Shown: in pieces, positions 24,578-36,736 of the stretch
Layout of the letters: each line of letters begins with the position of its first letter
Position numbering within the stretch: the stretch's first letter is position 1
From: Pseudomonas cichorii
GTDB lineage: Bacteria > Pseudomonadota > Gammaproteobacteria > Pseudomonadales > Pseudomonadaceae
Length of the DNA stretch: 64,000 bases
NCBI RefSeq assembly: GCF_018343775.1
Contig: NZ_CP074349.1
Coordinates: 806,001 to 870,000, forward strand
Direction: 5' to 3'
Notes under the pieces: generated by a model
Told to the model about the DNA's origin: nothing
The model's database searches: none
The model's input: the letters and a program-made list of their open reading frames with translations, nothing else
Program-made: the position numbers and the translations under genes

Positions 24578-26065
24578 TTACTGTGGGATTTCTGGCGAGC
24601 AGTTCCACGGTAGCAGAGCTTCGTAGTCTGCTACTGACGAGGCGTGCGGCAGTTGCTCAAGTACGTGGCGCAGCCACGTATAAGACTCTTGGCCGTTGAC
24701 CTTGGCGGTCTCGACCAGGCTGTAGATCTTCGCACTGGCACCGTTGACGGTATCGCTGAAGAACCAGGCCTTGCGACCGATGACAAACGGCTTGATCGCT
24801 CTTTCGGCCGCATTGTTGTCGATGGGCAAGTAATCCGCTTCGACATAGCGCTCCTGCCTGCTCCAGTTATTTGCCAGATAATGCACTGCCTTGCCTAACG
24901 CACTTTGTGCCGTAACCTGCGACTGGGTTTTATCCAGCCAGTTTTTCAGTTGGGTCAGGATCGGCAGGCTTTTCTCCTAGCGACCGATGAACCGCTGTTC
25001 ATCGCTGACGTCCTTGAGCTCGCGCTCGATGCCGTACAGCTTGTTGATCATCGTCAGCGCGATATCGGCCCGTCCGGTTTTCCCCTTGGGCTGCACTTTT
25101 TGCGCGTCCACGAACTTACATCGTGTATGGGCCATACACGCCAGACGCTCCACACCTGGCTGCAACGCCAATGCGTTATAGCCAGCGTAATCATCGGTCA
25201 TGACATAACCGCGATAACTGTCCAGCAAGCGCAACGGCACTTCCTGCGCACGGCTGGACGTGTAATCAAACAGCACAACTTTTCGATCAGGCGGGCCACT
25301 GGCTTGCACCCACATCCAGGATTGACTGGTCGGATCTCGATCCGGCTCTTTCAACACTTGGACACGGGTTTCATCGCAGTGGATTACCAGACTTTCCAGC
25401 AGTCGGTCACACATCAAATTGATTAACGGCTGAATGTATTCACTGCACTGGATAATCCAGCGAGCCAGCGTTTGCCGAGGGATATCGATACCGTGGCGGC
25501 TGAGTACCGTTTCAAACAGATGCAACGGTAAACCGTCGACATACTTGGTGGTCAGCAGGTTTGTCAGCCGTCACAGGGGCTGCTTCGCAGCCCCTGCACC
25601 CGTAGACCTTGCGGACATGTTTAATGACCCGGATCTGCATCGGCACGATGTCCAGTTGCTCGCTGGTCTCTTCGCCGATGGCATGTTTGCGGCAACCGCA
25701 AGCACTGGTCAGTTCGTGCTCGGGCAGTTCATGAATAACTTCGATACGCGGTAGATCGGCCGACAACTGCTTGCGTTTGCCACGGCGTGGTGTCGGTTCA
25801 ACAACTTCTTCATCTGCGTCACCGACTGAAGACATAGGCTCGCTTTCAGGCTCATTGAACAAAGCTAATTGCGGCGTATTGGCTCAACGGTTTGCTCGGA
25901 CTTGCGCCCAAACAGGCGGTCGCGCAACAGCTTGATCTGTTCTTTCAGGTCGACGATGTGGGCCTGATAAGCCTGGGCCGATTCTTCCTGGCGATTGAGC
26001 GCCTCAAGCAGCAGTTGCTTGAGCAAGACATGATCATCAGGAAGGTCATCGGGCAGAGAAATCAT
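24578..26065 (-). pseudogene. Decayed IS66-family TnpC
   Basis: Four pieces align to one TnpC. MISLPDDLPDDHVLLKQLL to VEPIRR is in one frame. A one-base shift near 25868 moves to LFNEPESEPM onwards. An internal deletion near 25560 removes about 17 codons between DKPA and LLTTKYVDGLP and restores the first frame. A TAG at 24977-24979 (RFIGR-stop-EKSLPIL) interrupts the catalytic domain. HCDETRVQ and DDYAGYNA are still visible, and [10 protein letters not shown] gives the final Glu. It cannot make a working transposase. Confidence 0.85.
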
Positions 26066-26083
26066 GGCCCGGATTATACCGGG

Positions 26084-26443
26084 TCACGCCACGTAACGCG
26101 GCATCAAAACTTGATGAGGACGGTTACGCCAGAGATCGGAACCGTCGAGCAACCAATTCAGTTCCTGAATACTGAGGATAATCGCCTCATCCGCGGGATC
26201 AGGCGATGTTTTGAAATGCTCGGACTCCAGGCGCTTGAGCCAAAGACAGAAGCCGTTGCGCTCCCAATACAAAATCTTGACTCGGTTGCGGGGCTTGTTG
26301 AGGAAGACGAACAGTACGGGGTCAAACACCGCTACCTTGACATCCGGTTCTACCAGAGCGGCCAGACCGTCAATGGACTTTCGGAAATCCACCGGTTTGG
26401 GGTAGAGATAGACTTTTTCGACTTTGACGTCGGGATGCATCAT
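26084..26443 (-). CDS. tnpB: IS66-family accessory protein TnpB (of the decayed element)
   Basis: 119 aa from the ATG at 26441-26443. The pattern KVYLYPKPVDFRKSIDGLAALV, FVFLNKPRNRVKILYWERNGF and WLKRLE is a complete TnpB. The matching tnpC is dead and no full tnpA is recognisable upstream (26444-26530), so this gene is a leftover. I could not find convincing terminal repeats or an 8-bp duplication for this copy. Confidence 0.8.
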   Translation of the reverse strand: MMHPDVKVEKVYLYPKPVDFRKSIDGLAALVEPDVKVAVFDPVLFVFLNKPRNRVKILYWERNGFCLWLKRLESEHFKTSPDPADEAIILSIQELNWLLDGSDLWRNRPHQVLMPRYVA

Positions 26444-26529
26444 GAGTTGCTGGCTCCAGAAAAAGATCGGGAGCACAGCATCGGAGATCAAATGCAGGCT
26501 TGGAATGTGGGGATCATGGATTACTTACC

Positions 26530-26681
26530 AAGGAATTGAGCGATGCACAGAAACTTCAGACTCAATTGCGTAGTCGCCAGGCTACCTCTGATTTGCGGCT
26601 GTCATTCCTACTTTCCATCCCCCATTGGTCGTGGAGAGTAAGCCGCCACCGGCAGCTTGGTTCATGATGCCCATCATGGTT
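26530..26681. other. Intergenic stretch, no gene recognised
   Basis: 152 bp between IS66 debris and the CHAT gene. It holds only a 31-codon minus-strand frame without a ribosome binding site. Confidence 0.4.
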
Positions 26682-27386
26682 TTAAATTAGAGGAGGGGGG
26701 CTTTTGGTTTTTGCTCTTTTGAATTTTGTAGGTGCTTTTGTGTTAAAGGTCTTGTTGGTGATTTTTTTGTTGACGCTGTCATGCCAAGATAATATAAATC
26801 TCTCGTTAAATAGCTCTGTTAGTTTGCTTAAACAGTTTATTATAGCGTCGTTTTTGACGTAGCTGGAGTTTGTGGAGAATAAGCTTGAATAAAATGCGCT
26901 CCACATTCCAATGGCCTTCCTGAACTCTATTTTGTCTATGGGGGCTGCGATAGAGTACATGCCCCTATTTCTACCAAACAAGATTTCTGAAAAAAGCTCG
27001 TTGCCTGCGCTGCATGCAGACATGAATAATCTCCGATTTCTGAGTAGACCCTCAAAGATTTCGGCAAACTCGATGTACGTCACTTGATCTAAGGTTGTTT
27101 CGATTGAAGTTTCTGCACCATGGCATGAAACGTGAAGGAATCTGTAATTGGATTCTCGGAATTTTAGTGCTAGATGGACTAGTTCGTCTTTGGTTCTAAA
27201 GTAATAGTACTTAGGATCTTTTCCACATAGCCTTAGCATGTCATACAGAATTTTGCCTTCAAACTTTTTTTCGTCTTCATCGTCAAAGTTTAGCGACTCA
27301 ATTATGAAGACTTCTGGAAACGTATTTTGGATATGTTCTTGCGCCATGAGTAATGCTAAGTCCCTTTGTGTGCTGAGGCTTTTCAA
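26682..27386 (-). CDS. Stand-alone CHAT-type (caspase-like) protein
   Basis: 234 aa from a TTG at 27386; an ATG at 27345-27347 (MAQEHIQ) is a second candidate and no good ribosome binding site precedes either. A CHAT/caspase-like catalytic pair is visible: FLHVSCHG with His89 and LFMSACSAGNE with Cys125, each at the end of a hydrophobic strand as in CHAT peptidases. No other domain, repeat or membrane segment is seen. The C-terminal tail is Lys-rich (KKITNKTFNTKAPTKFKRAK). Low GC and IS surroundings suggest transfer. CHAT proteases act in several bacterial defence systems, usually with a sensor; none is adjacent. An 18-bp palindrome lies about 40 bp upstream. The function is inferred from the dyad only. 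Confidence 0.55.
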   Translation of the reverse strand: MKSLSTQRDLALLMAQEHIQNTFPEVFIIESLNFDDEDEKKFEGKILYDMLRLCGKDPKYYYFRTKDELVHLALKFRESNYRFLHVSCHGAETSIETTLDQVTYIEFAEIFEGLLRNRRLFMSACSAGNELFSEILFGRNRGMYSIAAPIDKIEFRKAIGMWSAFYSSLFSTNSSYVKNDAIINCLSKLTELFNERFILSWHDSVNKKITNKTFNTKAPTKFKRAKTKSPPPLI

Positions 27387-27422
27387 AAGTATTGAATTTT
27401 CTTTTCTGATGTGCGGCGTCGT

Positions 27423-27440
27423 GCGTCTGAATTCAGACGC
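27423..27440. promoter_or_regulatory. 18-bp perfect palindrome upstream of the CHAT gene
   Basis: GCGTCTGAATTCAGACGC, 37 bp upstream of the TTG start. It may be an operator. No regulator gene is adjacent. No T-run follows, so it is not a terminator. Confidence 0.45.
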
Positions 27441-27851
27441 GCATTGCGAATGCCCCCCAAAACTCTACCACAACCCACTTATTTTGCTGAGTGCCACGTA
27501 CACAAAAAAGGCTGTCTAAAAAATGGTATTTTTCAACTCAATATCATGACTTTCATAGGCATTTATTAATTCTCAGGTGCGTCCCTAGTGTAGATACTAT
27601 ACCAGCCGCTTGGTCGTGCGGTTGTGTAGCACTCCAGAAGAGGAGGGCGATGGCCAACTCTATTGTAGCCGTGGGCTTATCCAAGTGACGAGGGGCGAGT
27701 GAACTATGCCGCTTGCGGCGAGGCGCTGGTGTTGGATCTGCTCAAGCATCCTGAGCAGATGGAGCATGCGCTATGTTCGCTGACTGGTTTTGGCGTCAGT
27801 CATGCTGTCATTAAGCTGGCATTACCCAGCCAAAACGGCCCCAAAAGGCAC
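27441..27851. other. Gene-free stretch between the CHAT gene and ssrA
   Basis: About 410 bp with no convincing gene. A plus-strand frame from GTG 27699 with GAGGGG before it runs straight through the ssrA terminator and into ssrA, so I do not accept it. No integrase remnant was recognised here, although this is where one would be expected for an ssrA-integrated island. Confidence 0.4.
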
Positions 27852-27883
27852 AAAAAAAGCACTTGCGAGAACGCTAAGTGCTT
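27852..27883 (-). terminator. Terminator downstream of ssrA
   Basis: On the minus strand AAGCACTT-(11 nt)-AAGTGCTT is followed by a run of T, 18 nt after the CCA end of tmRNA. Confidence 0.8.
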
Positions 27884-27898
27884 GATTTGTATGGCTTG

Positions 27899-27913
27899 TT
27901 TGGTGGAGCCGGG
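27899..27913. repeat. ssrA 3'-end direct repeat (candidate attachment site)
   Basis: TTTGGTGGAGCCGGG, identical to 11527-11541. This copy belongs to the intact tmRNA gene. Confidence 0.5.
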
Positions 27914-28292
27914 GGGATTTGAACCCCCGTCCGCCAGTACTCCGCTGTCGGTACTACATGCTTAGCCGTGTCTATTAAGTTAACCCTCAGCGACCCGACG
28001 GGCAGGGTGCTTTGGGCGAGCTGTGTAAGTTTTAGTCGCGTCGGCCACAACGTCCTAAGCGACGATCCTGTTCTATATGACAATCATTTCGGGTTTACAG
28101 GCATCCCCTGATGATTGCTGGAGCCGAAGCTACCAGAAGAGCTAGTCGCGCCGCTTACGCAGCGAGAGCGTAGCCCTCGTAGTTTTCGTCATTGGCAACT
28201 ATAGAAAGTTGCAACAGTGGATTTACGACTTCTGTTACCAAGTCGGCATGCACCTAAAGTTTCATCACCGGCGTCGAATCCTAATCGGCCCC
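27901..28292 (-). ncRNA. ssrA: Transfer-messenger RNA (tmRNA)
   Basis: 392 nt. The 5' end GGGGCCGATT and the 3' end CCCCCCGGCTCCACCA form the tRNA-like acceptor, and the T arm reads GGGGGTTCAAATCCCCC. The mRNA-like part encodes the tag ANDENYEGYALAA followed by TAA (within 28150-28200). tmRNA with SmpB (gene at 37634) and alanyl-tRNA frees stalled ribosomes and tags the nascent chain for ClpXP and FtsH proteolysis. The 3' end is a frequent integration site, and the island to the left fits that. Confidence 0.97.
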
Positions 28293-28365
28293 GAGACTGC
28301 TTTCGCAGTCATTGGGCGGGAGTCTACGCCAATTGATGGGGCGCGTCGACCCGCGTCTTGCTTTG

Positions 28366-28399
28366 CCGACAAGGCCAGCGCGCTGGCTGGCCTTGTCAG
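28366..28399 (-). terminator. Strong hairpin between ssrA and the small periplasmic gene
   Basis: GACAAGGCCAGC-GCGCTG-GCTGGCCTTGTC, a 12-bp stem 10 nt after the stop of the gene at 28408. There is no long T-run, but its position fits a terminator for that gene. Confidence 0.6.
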
Positions 28400-28407
28400 G
28401 CGCTTTC

Positions 28408-28695
28408 TTACCGGTTGCCGCCTTCGCTGCCCGAGCCGAGGTTTTTCAGTTCGGTGATGGCTTGGGTGGTCAGTTCGATGCAGGTTTTTTTATCGCCTTT
28501 GGCCTGGGCGGCCCGTGCGTCGGTTTCGGTTTTTGCCAGGGACTGTTTCAGGTCGGGGCTCAGGTTCACGTTGGTGGAAACCTGGGCGTCCTTGATGGTC
28601 TGCAAGTTGCTGCCGCACAAGTCATCGGCGGCGAACACCGGGGAAGCCAGCATGACAGAGCTGAGGAGTAGTCCAGTCAGGGCGGTACGCTTCAT
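28408..28695 (-). CDS. Small periplasmic protein of unknown function
   Basis: 95 aa from the ATG at 28693-28695, preceded by AGGAGAG. MKRTALTGLLLSSVMLASPVFA is a clear Sec signal peptide ending at FAA-D. The mature part is about 73 aa, mostly helical, with two Cys (DLCGSN and KKTCIEL) that may form a disulfide. The last residues are Gly/Ser-rich. Similar small proteins lie next to ssrA in other pseudomonads as far as I recall, but I know no function. It is a single gene with its own terminator-like hairpin. Confidence 0.8.
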   Translation of the reverse strand: MKRTALTGLLLSSVMLASPVFAADDLCGSNLQTIKDAQVSTNVNLSPDLKQSLAKTETDARAAQAKGDKKTCIELTTQAITELKNLGSGSEGGNR

Positions 28696-28834
28696 ATGTC
28701 TCTCCTTGATTACCGGTCGCTTGGGCTCTTTGCCCATGGGTTGGGGAAGCCCATTCAAATACGGGCTTACAAGGGTGGACTGTGCTGAAACGCAGGGGTT
28801 CTATTTATTTTCATGCCTGTAATGCCTGTTGCCA

Positions 28835-31641
<2,807 letters not shown>

Positions 31642-31645
<4 letters not shown>

Positions 31646-32313
31646 GCGTCTTCCACTATCAGGACCACAAGGTCTTTGGGGCCGTGGGCGCCGTAAGCCA
31701 GCACCTGTTCGATATCGGCAGTCTTGGAGGGGCCGGAAACCAGCAGGGCATTGGTCGGCATGCCGCCGGTCCAGTCCTGTTTGCGCTGCGCTTCGTAGAG
31801 GTTGTTGTAGATCTCGCTGGCCTTGAGCAGGGCGAAATGCACGGGCGGTACCAGGCTCATCAAGCGCGGCTCTTCCCGGGTCGGCCAGAGGATCAGGCTG
31901 CCGGTGGCTGCGATTGCCCCGGCGGTAGTGGTGAAGCTGGCTGGTGTGTCATCGAACAGTTCTTTTTTCCATTGCTCGATGGGGCGGTCGTAGTGCTTGA
32001 GCGTTGGCAGTTCGGGGCGGGTTGCCCAGTGTTCAGTGACACGTTGGCCATGGGCGGTGCCGGGCGCGATCAGCAGGCTGGGCAGTTGGCGATCATGCAC
32101 CAACTCGCCAAGCCTTCGGGGCCAGTCCGATTCCGTACACAGGTGGATTTCGGTGTGCACGGCCTCCATCAGCTTGCGTAGCTGGGCGATCCGCTCCTCA
32201 GGGGCGTAGGTCCAGGGTTCTGTCACCAGGGCTTCATTGAAGTTGTCAGCAATCGGCGTCGTTCCTGTCAGGCTCTGACGCAGTTTGGCGAGGATGTTTT
32301 GCTTGGCGCTCAT
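31642..32313 (-). CDS. lldG: L-lactate utilisation protein LldG (LutC-like, LUD domain)
   Basis: 223 aa. A LUD-domain protein with the late signature FTTTAGAIAATGSLILWPT, followed by LSLVPPVHFALL-like residues and AYGAHGPKDLVVLIVED at the C-terminus. It is the third subunit of the three-part iron-sulfur L-lactate oxidase (LldE-LldF-LldG, LutABC in Bacillus) that converts L-lactate to pyruvate. It overlaps lldF by 1 bp and dld by 4 bp, so translation is coupled. Confidence 0.9.
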
Positions 32314-33770
32314 CAGAGTTCTCCGGGCCGCTTTTTCAGATGCTCGCGGGCCATTTCATGCAGGGAGCGGGCTGCGGGTTTTGGGGCGCTATGGTTTTGT
32401 GTCCATGGCCCGACATCACCTGGCATCAGGCTGCGCAAGCGTGTGGCGAGGTAAGCGAATGCGCGATACAGGCCCGGCGAGGTATTGAGTTTCGACCAGG
32501 CGTTCCAGATCAGGCGTTCCTTGCGCGAGTACTTGCGACCCTGGTCGCGCATCACCCGGTCGGGCGCATCCGGTGCCTTGACGTTTTCTTCGCGCAGGCG
32601 GCGCAGCAAGGCCGGAATCGGGATCTTCACCGGGCAGACTTCGCCGCATGCACCGCAGAGTGATGAGGCGCTGGGGTGATCCGGCACTTTGCTCAGGCCC
32701 GCCATGTGTGGGGTGATGATCTTGCCGATGGGGCCGGGATACACCTCGCCGTAGGTGTGTCCGCCGACGCGGGTATAGACCGGGCAATGATTCATGCAGG
32801 CGCCGCAACGAATGCAGTTCAGGGTCTGGCGCAATTCGCTGTCGGCAAAAGCCTGGGTACGGCCGTTATCCAGCAGCACCAGATGCACTTCCTGCGGGCC
32901 ATCCAGTTCGTGTGGCTTGCGCGGGCCGGAGATCATATTGACGTAGGTCGTGATCGGAATGCCCAGTGCCGAGCGGGTCAGCAGTGACAGCAAGGGGATA
33001 GTGTCGCGCAGGTTTTCGACGACTTTCTCGATGCCGGTCACGGCGATATGCACGGGTGGCACGCTGGTGACCATGCGCCCGTTGCCTTCGTTTTCCACCA
33101 GCAGCAAAGTGCCGGTTTCGGCGATCGCGAAGTTGACGCCGGAGACGCCGATATCCGCCTCGAAGAATTTCTGGCGCAGCACACGGCGGCCGATCTGGAT
33201 CAGTTGATCGACGTCGGTGGTGTAATCGACGCCCAGTTTTTCATGGAACAGTTTGCCCACCTGACCGGCGTTCTTGTGGATGGCCGGCATGATGATGTGC
33301 GAGGGCTTTTCGTGGTCCATCTGCACGATGTATTCGCCCATGTCTGCTTCCAGGCACTCGACACCGCGCTCGCCCAGGAAGTCGTTCATTTCCATCTCTT
33401 CACTGACCATCGACTTGCCTTTGATCACTTGTCTGGCTTCGTGGGCGTTGACGATGGAGAGCACGATGCCATTGGCCTGCTCGACGGTTTCGGCCCAATG
33501 CACCTTCACGCCGTTGCGGATCAGATTGCGTTCAAGCTGCTCCAGCAGATCCGGCAGTCTGGACAAGGCTCGTGCGCGAATCGCATTGCCCTGTTCGCGC
33601 AGGTCTTCACGTTCTTCGGGGTCGCTGAAGGCTGCCGCACGCTTGGTCATCAGCGAGTCCATGGCGCGTCGGAAGTTACCGCGCAACTGGGTGTCGCCAA
33701 GGGCCTGATGGGCGCGGGAGCGGAAGTCCGTCTCGACTTCCACGGCCGGAATCCGGGTTTGCGTGTTCAT
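32313..33770 (-). CDS. lldF: L-lactate utilisation iron-sulfur protein LldF (LutB-like)
   Basis: 485 aa from the ATG at 33768-33770 (MNTQTRIPAVEV); the open frame extends upstream but only through antisense-like sequence inside lldE. N-terminal LUD domain (IGVSGVNFAIAETGTLLLVENEGNGRM region), then two 4Fe-4S motifs CIRCGACMNHCPVY and CGACGEVCPVKIPIP, and the DUF3390-type C-terminus. It is the electron-transfer subunit of the L-lactate oxidising complex. The start overlaps the lldE stop (ATGA). Confidence 0.92.
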   Translation of the reverse strand: MNTQTRIPAVEVETDFRSRAHQALGDTQLRGNFRRAMDSLMTKRAAAFSDPEEREDLREQGNAIRARALSRLPDLLEQLERNLIRNGVKVHWAETVEQANGIVLSIVNAHEARQVIKGKSMVSEEMEMNDFLGERGVECLEADMGEYIVQMDHEKPSHIIMPAIHKNAGQVGKLFHEKLGVDYTTDVDQLIQIGRRVLRQKFFEADIGVSGVNFAIAETGTLLLVENEGNGRMVTSVPPVHIAVTGIEKVVENLRDTIPLLSLLTRSALGIPITTYVNMISGPRKPHELDGPQEVHLVLLDNGRTQAFADSELRQTLNCIRCGACMNHCPVYTRVGGHTYGEVYPGPIGKIITPHMAGLSKVPDHPSASSLCGACGEVCPVKIPIPALLRRLREENVKAPDAPDRVMRDQGRKYSRKERLIWNAWSKLNTSPGLYRAFAYLATRLRSLMPGDVGPWTQNHSAPKPAARSLHEMAREHLKKRPGEL

Positions 33771-34591
33771 CGCTGTCCTCCGGTGCGTTGCCACAAGAAG
33801 CTGGCCAGATGCAGGCCGCGCAGGGATTCGCGTTGTTTCTCCAGTGCGCCGTTGATATTCATCAGGCAGCCGCAATCGGCGGTGAGAATCTGGTCTGCAC
33901 CGGACGCCTTCAGGGCGCGTGTCTTGTCGGCCACCATCGCTCCGGAAATATCCGGCATGCGCACGCTGAATGTCCCACCGAAGCCGCAGCATTCGCTTTC
34001 ATGATCGTGATCCACACGCTCGACATTGCCCAGTTGCGACAGCAGTTCGCGAGCATGCAGGTGGGTGTTCATTTCACGACGCGCCGAGCAGGAGGTGTGC
34101 AGGGCAATCTTGATCGGTTGGCCTTGATCGTTCAGTCGGGTCTTGCAGACGAACAGCAGGAATTCGGTCAGCTCATAGGTTCGTGCAGCCAGGGCGCGAA
34201 CCTGCTCAAGGGTGTGAGGCTCGTCCTTGAACAGTTCGGGATAATGTTCGCGAAACATTCCGGCGCAAGAGCCAGAAGGCACGATGACCGGATCGTCCCC
34301 CGCGAACAGCGCCAGTTGAGCGCGTGCCACTTCCCGGGCCTGCTCGGTGTAGCCACTGGTGTAGGCCGGTTGTCCGCAGCAGCTTTGTTCTTGAGGGTAG
34401 TCGACCTGGATACCTTCGCGTTCGAGCAGGTGAATGGCGTCCATCCCGGCGTCAGGGAAAAACAGGTCGACCACGCAGGTGCCGAACAGGTAAACCCGCT
34501 GCGGTTTTTCAGTCGGGTATTGCCGTGGCCCATGACGCGGTGGCGCGACGCGGGTGGCATTGGGTGAGGCGTTGTAGAAAAGCTCGCTCAT
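33767..34591 (-). CDS. lldE: L-lactate utilisation protein LldE (LutA-like, CCG domains)
   Basis: 274 aa. Two cysteine-rich CCG domains: CCGQPAYTSGYTEQAREVAR and CCGFGGTFSVRMPDIS, each typical of heterodisulfide-reductase-like iron-sulfur subunits, plus the N-terminal motif YLFGTCVVDLFFP. Part of the LldEFG L-lactate oxidase. An internal start at MDAIHLLE is possible but the given start is supported by the family N-terminus. It is the first gene after lldP, 97 bp downstream. Confidence 0.92.
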   Translation of the reverse strand: MSELFYNASPNATRVAPPRHGPRQYPTEKPQRVYLFGTCVVDLFFPDAGMDAIHLLEREGIQVDYPQEQSCCGQPAYTSGYTEQAREVARAQLALFAGDDPVIVPSGSCAGMFREHYPELFKDEPHTLEQVRALAARTYELTEFLLFVCKTRLNDQGQPIKIALHTSCSARREMNTHLHARELLSQLGNVERVDHDHESECCGFGGTFSVRMPDISGAMVADKTRALKASGADQILTADCGCLMNINGALEKQRESLRGLHLASFLWQRTGGQR

Positions 34592-34688
34592 CAGGTGTTT
34601 CTCCGGGTGGGCCCGGTTATCCGCTCAGGGCATGAATGGCTGACGCCGGTGGTTGGGGCCGGCGTCAGGGCTTCGCGTCTTTTTGTAA

Positions 34689-36380
34689 TCAGTGAACGAT
34701 CATGCCGGTGAACCAGTAGGCCTGTGCATAAGTGATGCAGCCCACGATGGTGGCGAAAAACAGGCTGTGCTTGAGGGTGAAGCGGAACAGGTCCGATTCC
34801 CTGCCGACCAGCCCTGTCGCGGCGCAGGCCACGGCTATGGATTGCGGCGAAATCATCTTGCCGGTCACGCCACCGCTGGAGTTGGCGGCGACCATCAACA
34901 CGTCACTGACGCCGATCTGGTGGGCAGTAGTGGCTTGCAGGGAACCGAACAAGGCATTGGCCGAAGTATCGGAGCCCGTCAGAAACACGCCCAGCCAGCC
35001 GAGGAACGGCGAGAAGAACGGGAACGCAGAGCCCGTGCCAGCCAGCACCAGCGCCAGTGTCGAGGACATGCCCGAGTAGTTCATGACGAAGGCGAAGGCC
35101 AGCACCATGCCAATGGAGACGATGGCCCAGCGCAGCTCGATCAGGGTTTCTTTAAAAGTGGTCAGACCAATCTTAGGGCTGATGCGCAAGACGATCATGG
35201 CCAGGATGGCCGAGAACAGAATCGCTGTGCCCGACGCGGCGATCAGGTCGAACTTGTAGACCGCTGGCATGGCGGTGGCCTTGGCAACGATGGGCGTGCC
35301 TTTGATCACCAATTGGTCCAGATACGGGACTGCGATGTTGATGGTCCAGGCTTGCAGAGCACCACCCGCCGCGAACATCGCTTTGAAGGGCTTGAGCGTC
35401 CAGACCGTGACCATGGCGGTCAGGATCAGGAAGGGCGACCAGGCCTTGATGATCTGGCCCAGGCTGTAGGGCGACTTGACGGTGGTGCGTGGCTGGCCGA
35501 AACCACCGGAGCTGCCCGCGACAGCTGCCGAGCCACCGCTGACGACGACCGCGTCCGAAGCACGTTGCGGCTGCCAGACTTTCAGGAACAGCGTCAGGGA
35601 CACGATGCTGACCAGCGCCGAGGTGATGTCCGGCAGCTCGGGGCCGATGAAGTTGGAAGTGAGGTACTGGGTAATCGCAAAGCTCAGGCCGGCAATCAGC
35701 GCGGCAGGCCAGGTTTCCTTGACACCCCGTACACCGTCCATCATGAACATCAGCCAGAACGGCACGAACACTGATAGCAGCGGTAGCTGGCGGCCAGCCA
35801 TGGCGCCGATCTTGAACGCATCGATCCCCGAAACCTGCCCGGCCACAATGATCGGAATACCCAGCGCGCCAAAGGCCACGGGTGCGGTGTTGGCGATCAG
35901 GCACAGGCCTGCGGCGTACAACGGATTGAGCCCCAGCCCCACCAGTAATGCCGCGGTAATCGCCACCGGCGCACCGAAACCGGCTGCGCCTTCCAGGAAG
36001 GCACCGAAGCAGAAACCAATCAGCAGCACTTGCAGGCGCTGGTCATCGGTAATGGACATGACCGAACTGCGGATGATCTCGAACTGGCCGCTTTTGACGG
36101 TCAGTTTGTAAAGGAAGACCGCCGCGACGATGATCCATGCAATGGGCCATAAGCCATAGGCGAACCCGTAACCGGCGGCGGCCAGTGCCATGTCGGCAGG
36201 CATCTGGAACGCGAAGATCGCCACCAGCACCGACAGCGCCAGGGTGATGCTGCCCGCTATATGGCCTTTGAGCCTGAAAACGGCCAGTGCCAGAAAGAAG
36301 AAGACGATGGGGATGAGCGCAGCGGCGGCGGAAATGCCCAGGCTGCCCAGAGGTGTATAGAGTTGTTGCCAGGTCTGCAT
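34689..36380 (-). CDS. lldP: L-lactate permease
   Basis: 563 aa from the ATG at 36378-36380 ([13 protein letters not shown]). About 12-13 hydrophobic segments cover the whole length. The LctP family signatures [20 protein letters not shown] and [14 protein letters not shown] are complete. It is an inner-membrane proton/lactate symporter, and probably takes glycolate too. First gene of the operon lldP-lldE-lldF-lldG-dld, facing lldR. The LldR operator at 36539 lies 160 bp upstream, consistent with lactate induction. Confidence 0.94.
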   Translation of the reverse strand: MQTWQQLYTPLGSLGISAAAALIPIVFFFLALAVFRLKGHIAGSITLALSVLVAIFAFQMPADMALAAAGYGFAYGLWPIAWIIVAAVFLYKLTVKSGQFEIIRSSVMSITDDQRLQVLLIGFCFGAFLEGAAGFGAPVAITAALLVGLGLNPLYAAGLCLIANTAPVAFGALGIPIIVAGQVSGIDAFKIGAMAGRQLPLLSVFVPFWLMFMMDGVRGVKETWPAALIAGLSFAITQYLTSNFIGPELPDITSALVSIVSLTLFLKVWQPQRASDAVVVSGGSAAVAGSSGGFGQPRTTVKSPYSLGQIIKAWSPFLILTAMVTVWTLKPFKAMFAAGGALQAWTINIAVPYLDQLVIKGTPIVAKATAMPAVYKFDLIAASGTAILFSAILAMIVLRISPKIGLTTFKETLIELRWAIVSIGMVLAFAFVMNYSGMSSTLALVLAGTGSAFPFFSPFLGWLGVFLTGSDTSANALFGSLQATTAHQIGVSDVLMVAANSSGGVTGKMISPQSIAVACAATGLVGRESDLFRFTLKHSLFFATIVGCITYAQAYWFTGMIVH

Positions 36381-36538
36381 GTAGGTGGCCCCTAATTGTT
36401 TTTGGTAAGGCCCGGTGTTCTGTGTCGTGCGCATGGCCGATGTGGATCAACGAATCGCACAGTTCACCAGCTCAAGCCGTTCTGATCGAAAGGTCTTGCA
36501 GCGTGATGGAGGTCAGCCATCAGACGCCGGCATTGGAA

Positions 36539-36555
36539 AATTGGTAATACCAATT
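36539..36555. promoter_or_regulatory. LldR operator in the lldP-lldR intergenic region
   Basis: AATTGGTAATACCAATT is a perfect palindrome of the kind bound by FadR/GntR-type lactate regulators (TTGG-TnnnA-CCAA). It is 160 bp before lldP and 180 bp before lldR. The remaining 356 bp of the intergenic region shows nothing else clear. Confidence 0.75.
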
Positions 36556-36736
36556 TACAATGTCTGAACGCTAGGTTAGAAGCCTTGCTATTGATGTGTC
36601 AATTTGTCTCGCCAGGACTTTGGTCGGGTGCGCCTGAAAATACGGTCAGCCTGCTGCATCTGGCTGATGCCTGAAGGGCTGCGATAAGCCAGAATGTGCG
36701 GTCCCGCTAATAGAGTCGGGTATGAAGTGAGGGGTT

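Noticed and set aside
26550..26663. 31-codon minus-strand frame (MMGIMNQAAGGG...)
   Set aside because: Too short, no ribosome binding site, next to IS debris.
27699..27965. Plus-strand GTG frame with a ribosome binding site between the CHAT gene and ssrA
   Set aside because: It reads through the ssrA terminator and into the tmRNA gene, so its end cannot be a real protein; no domain seen.
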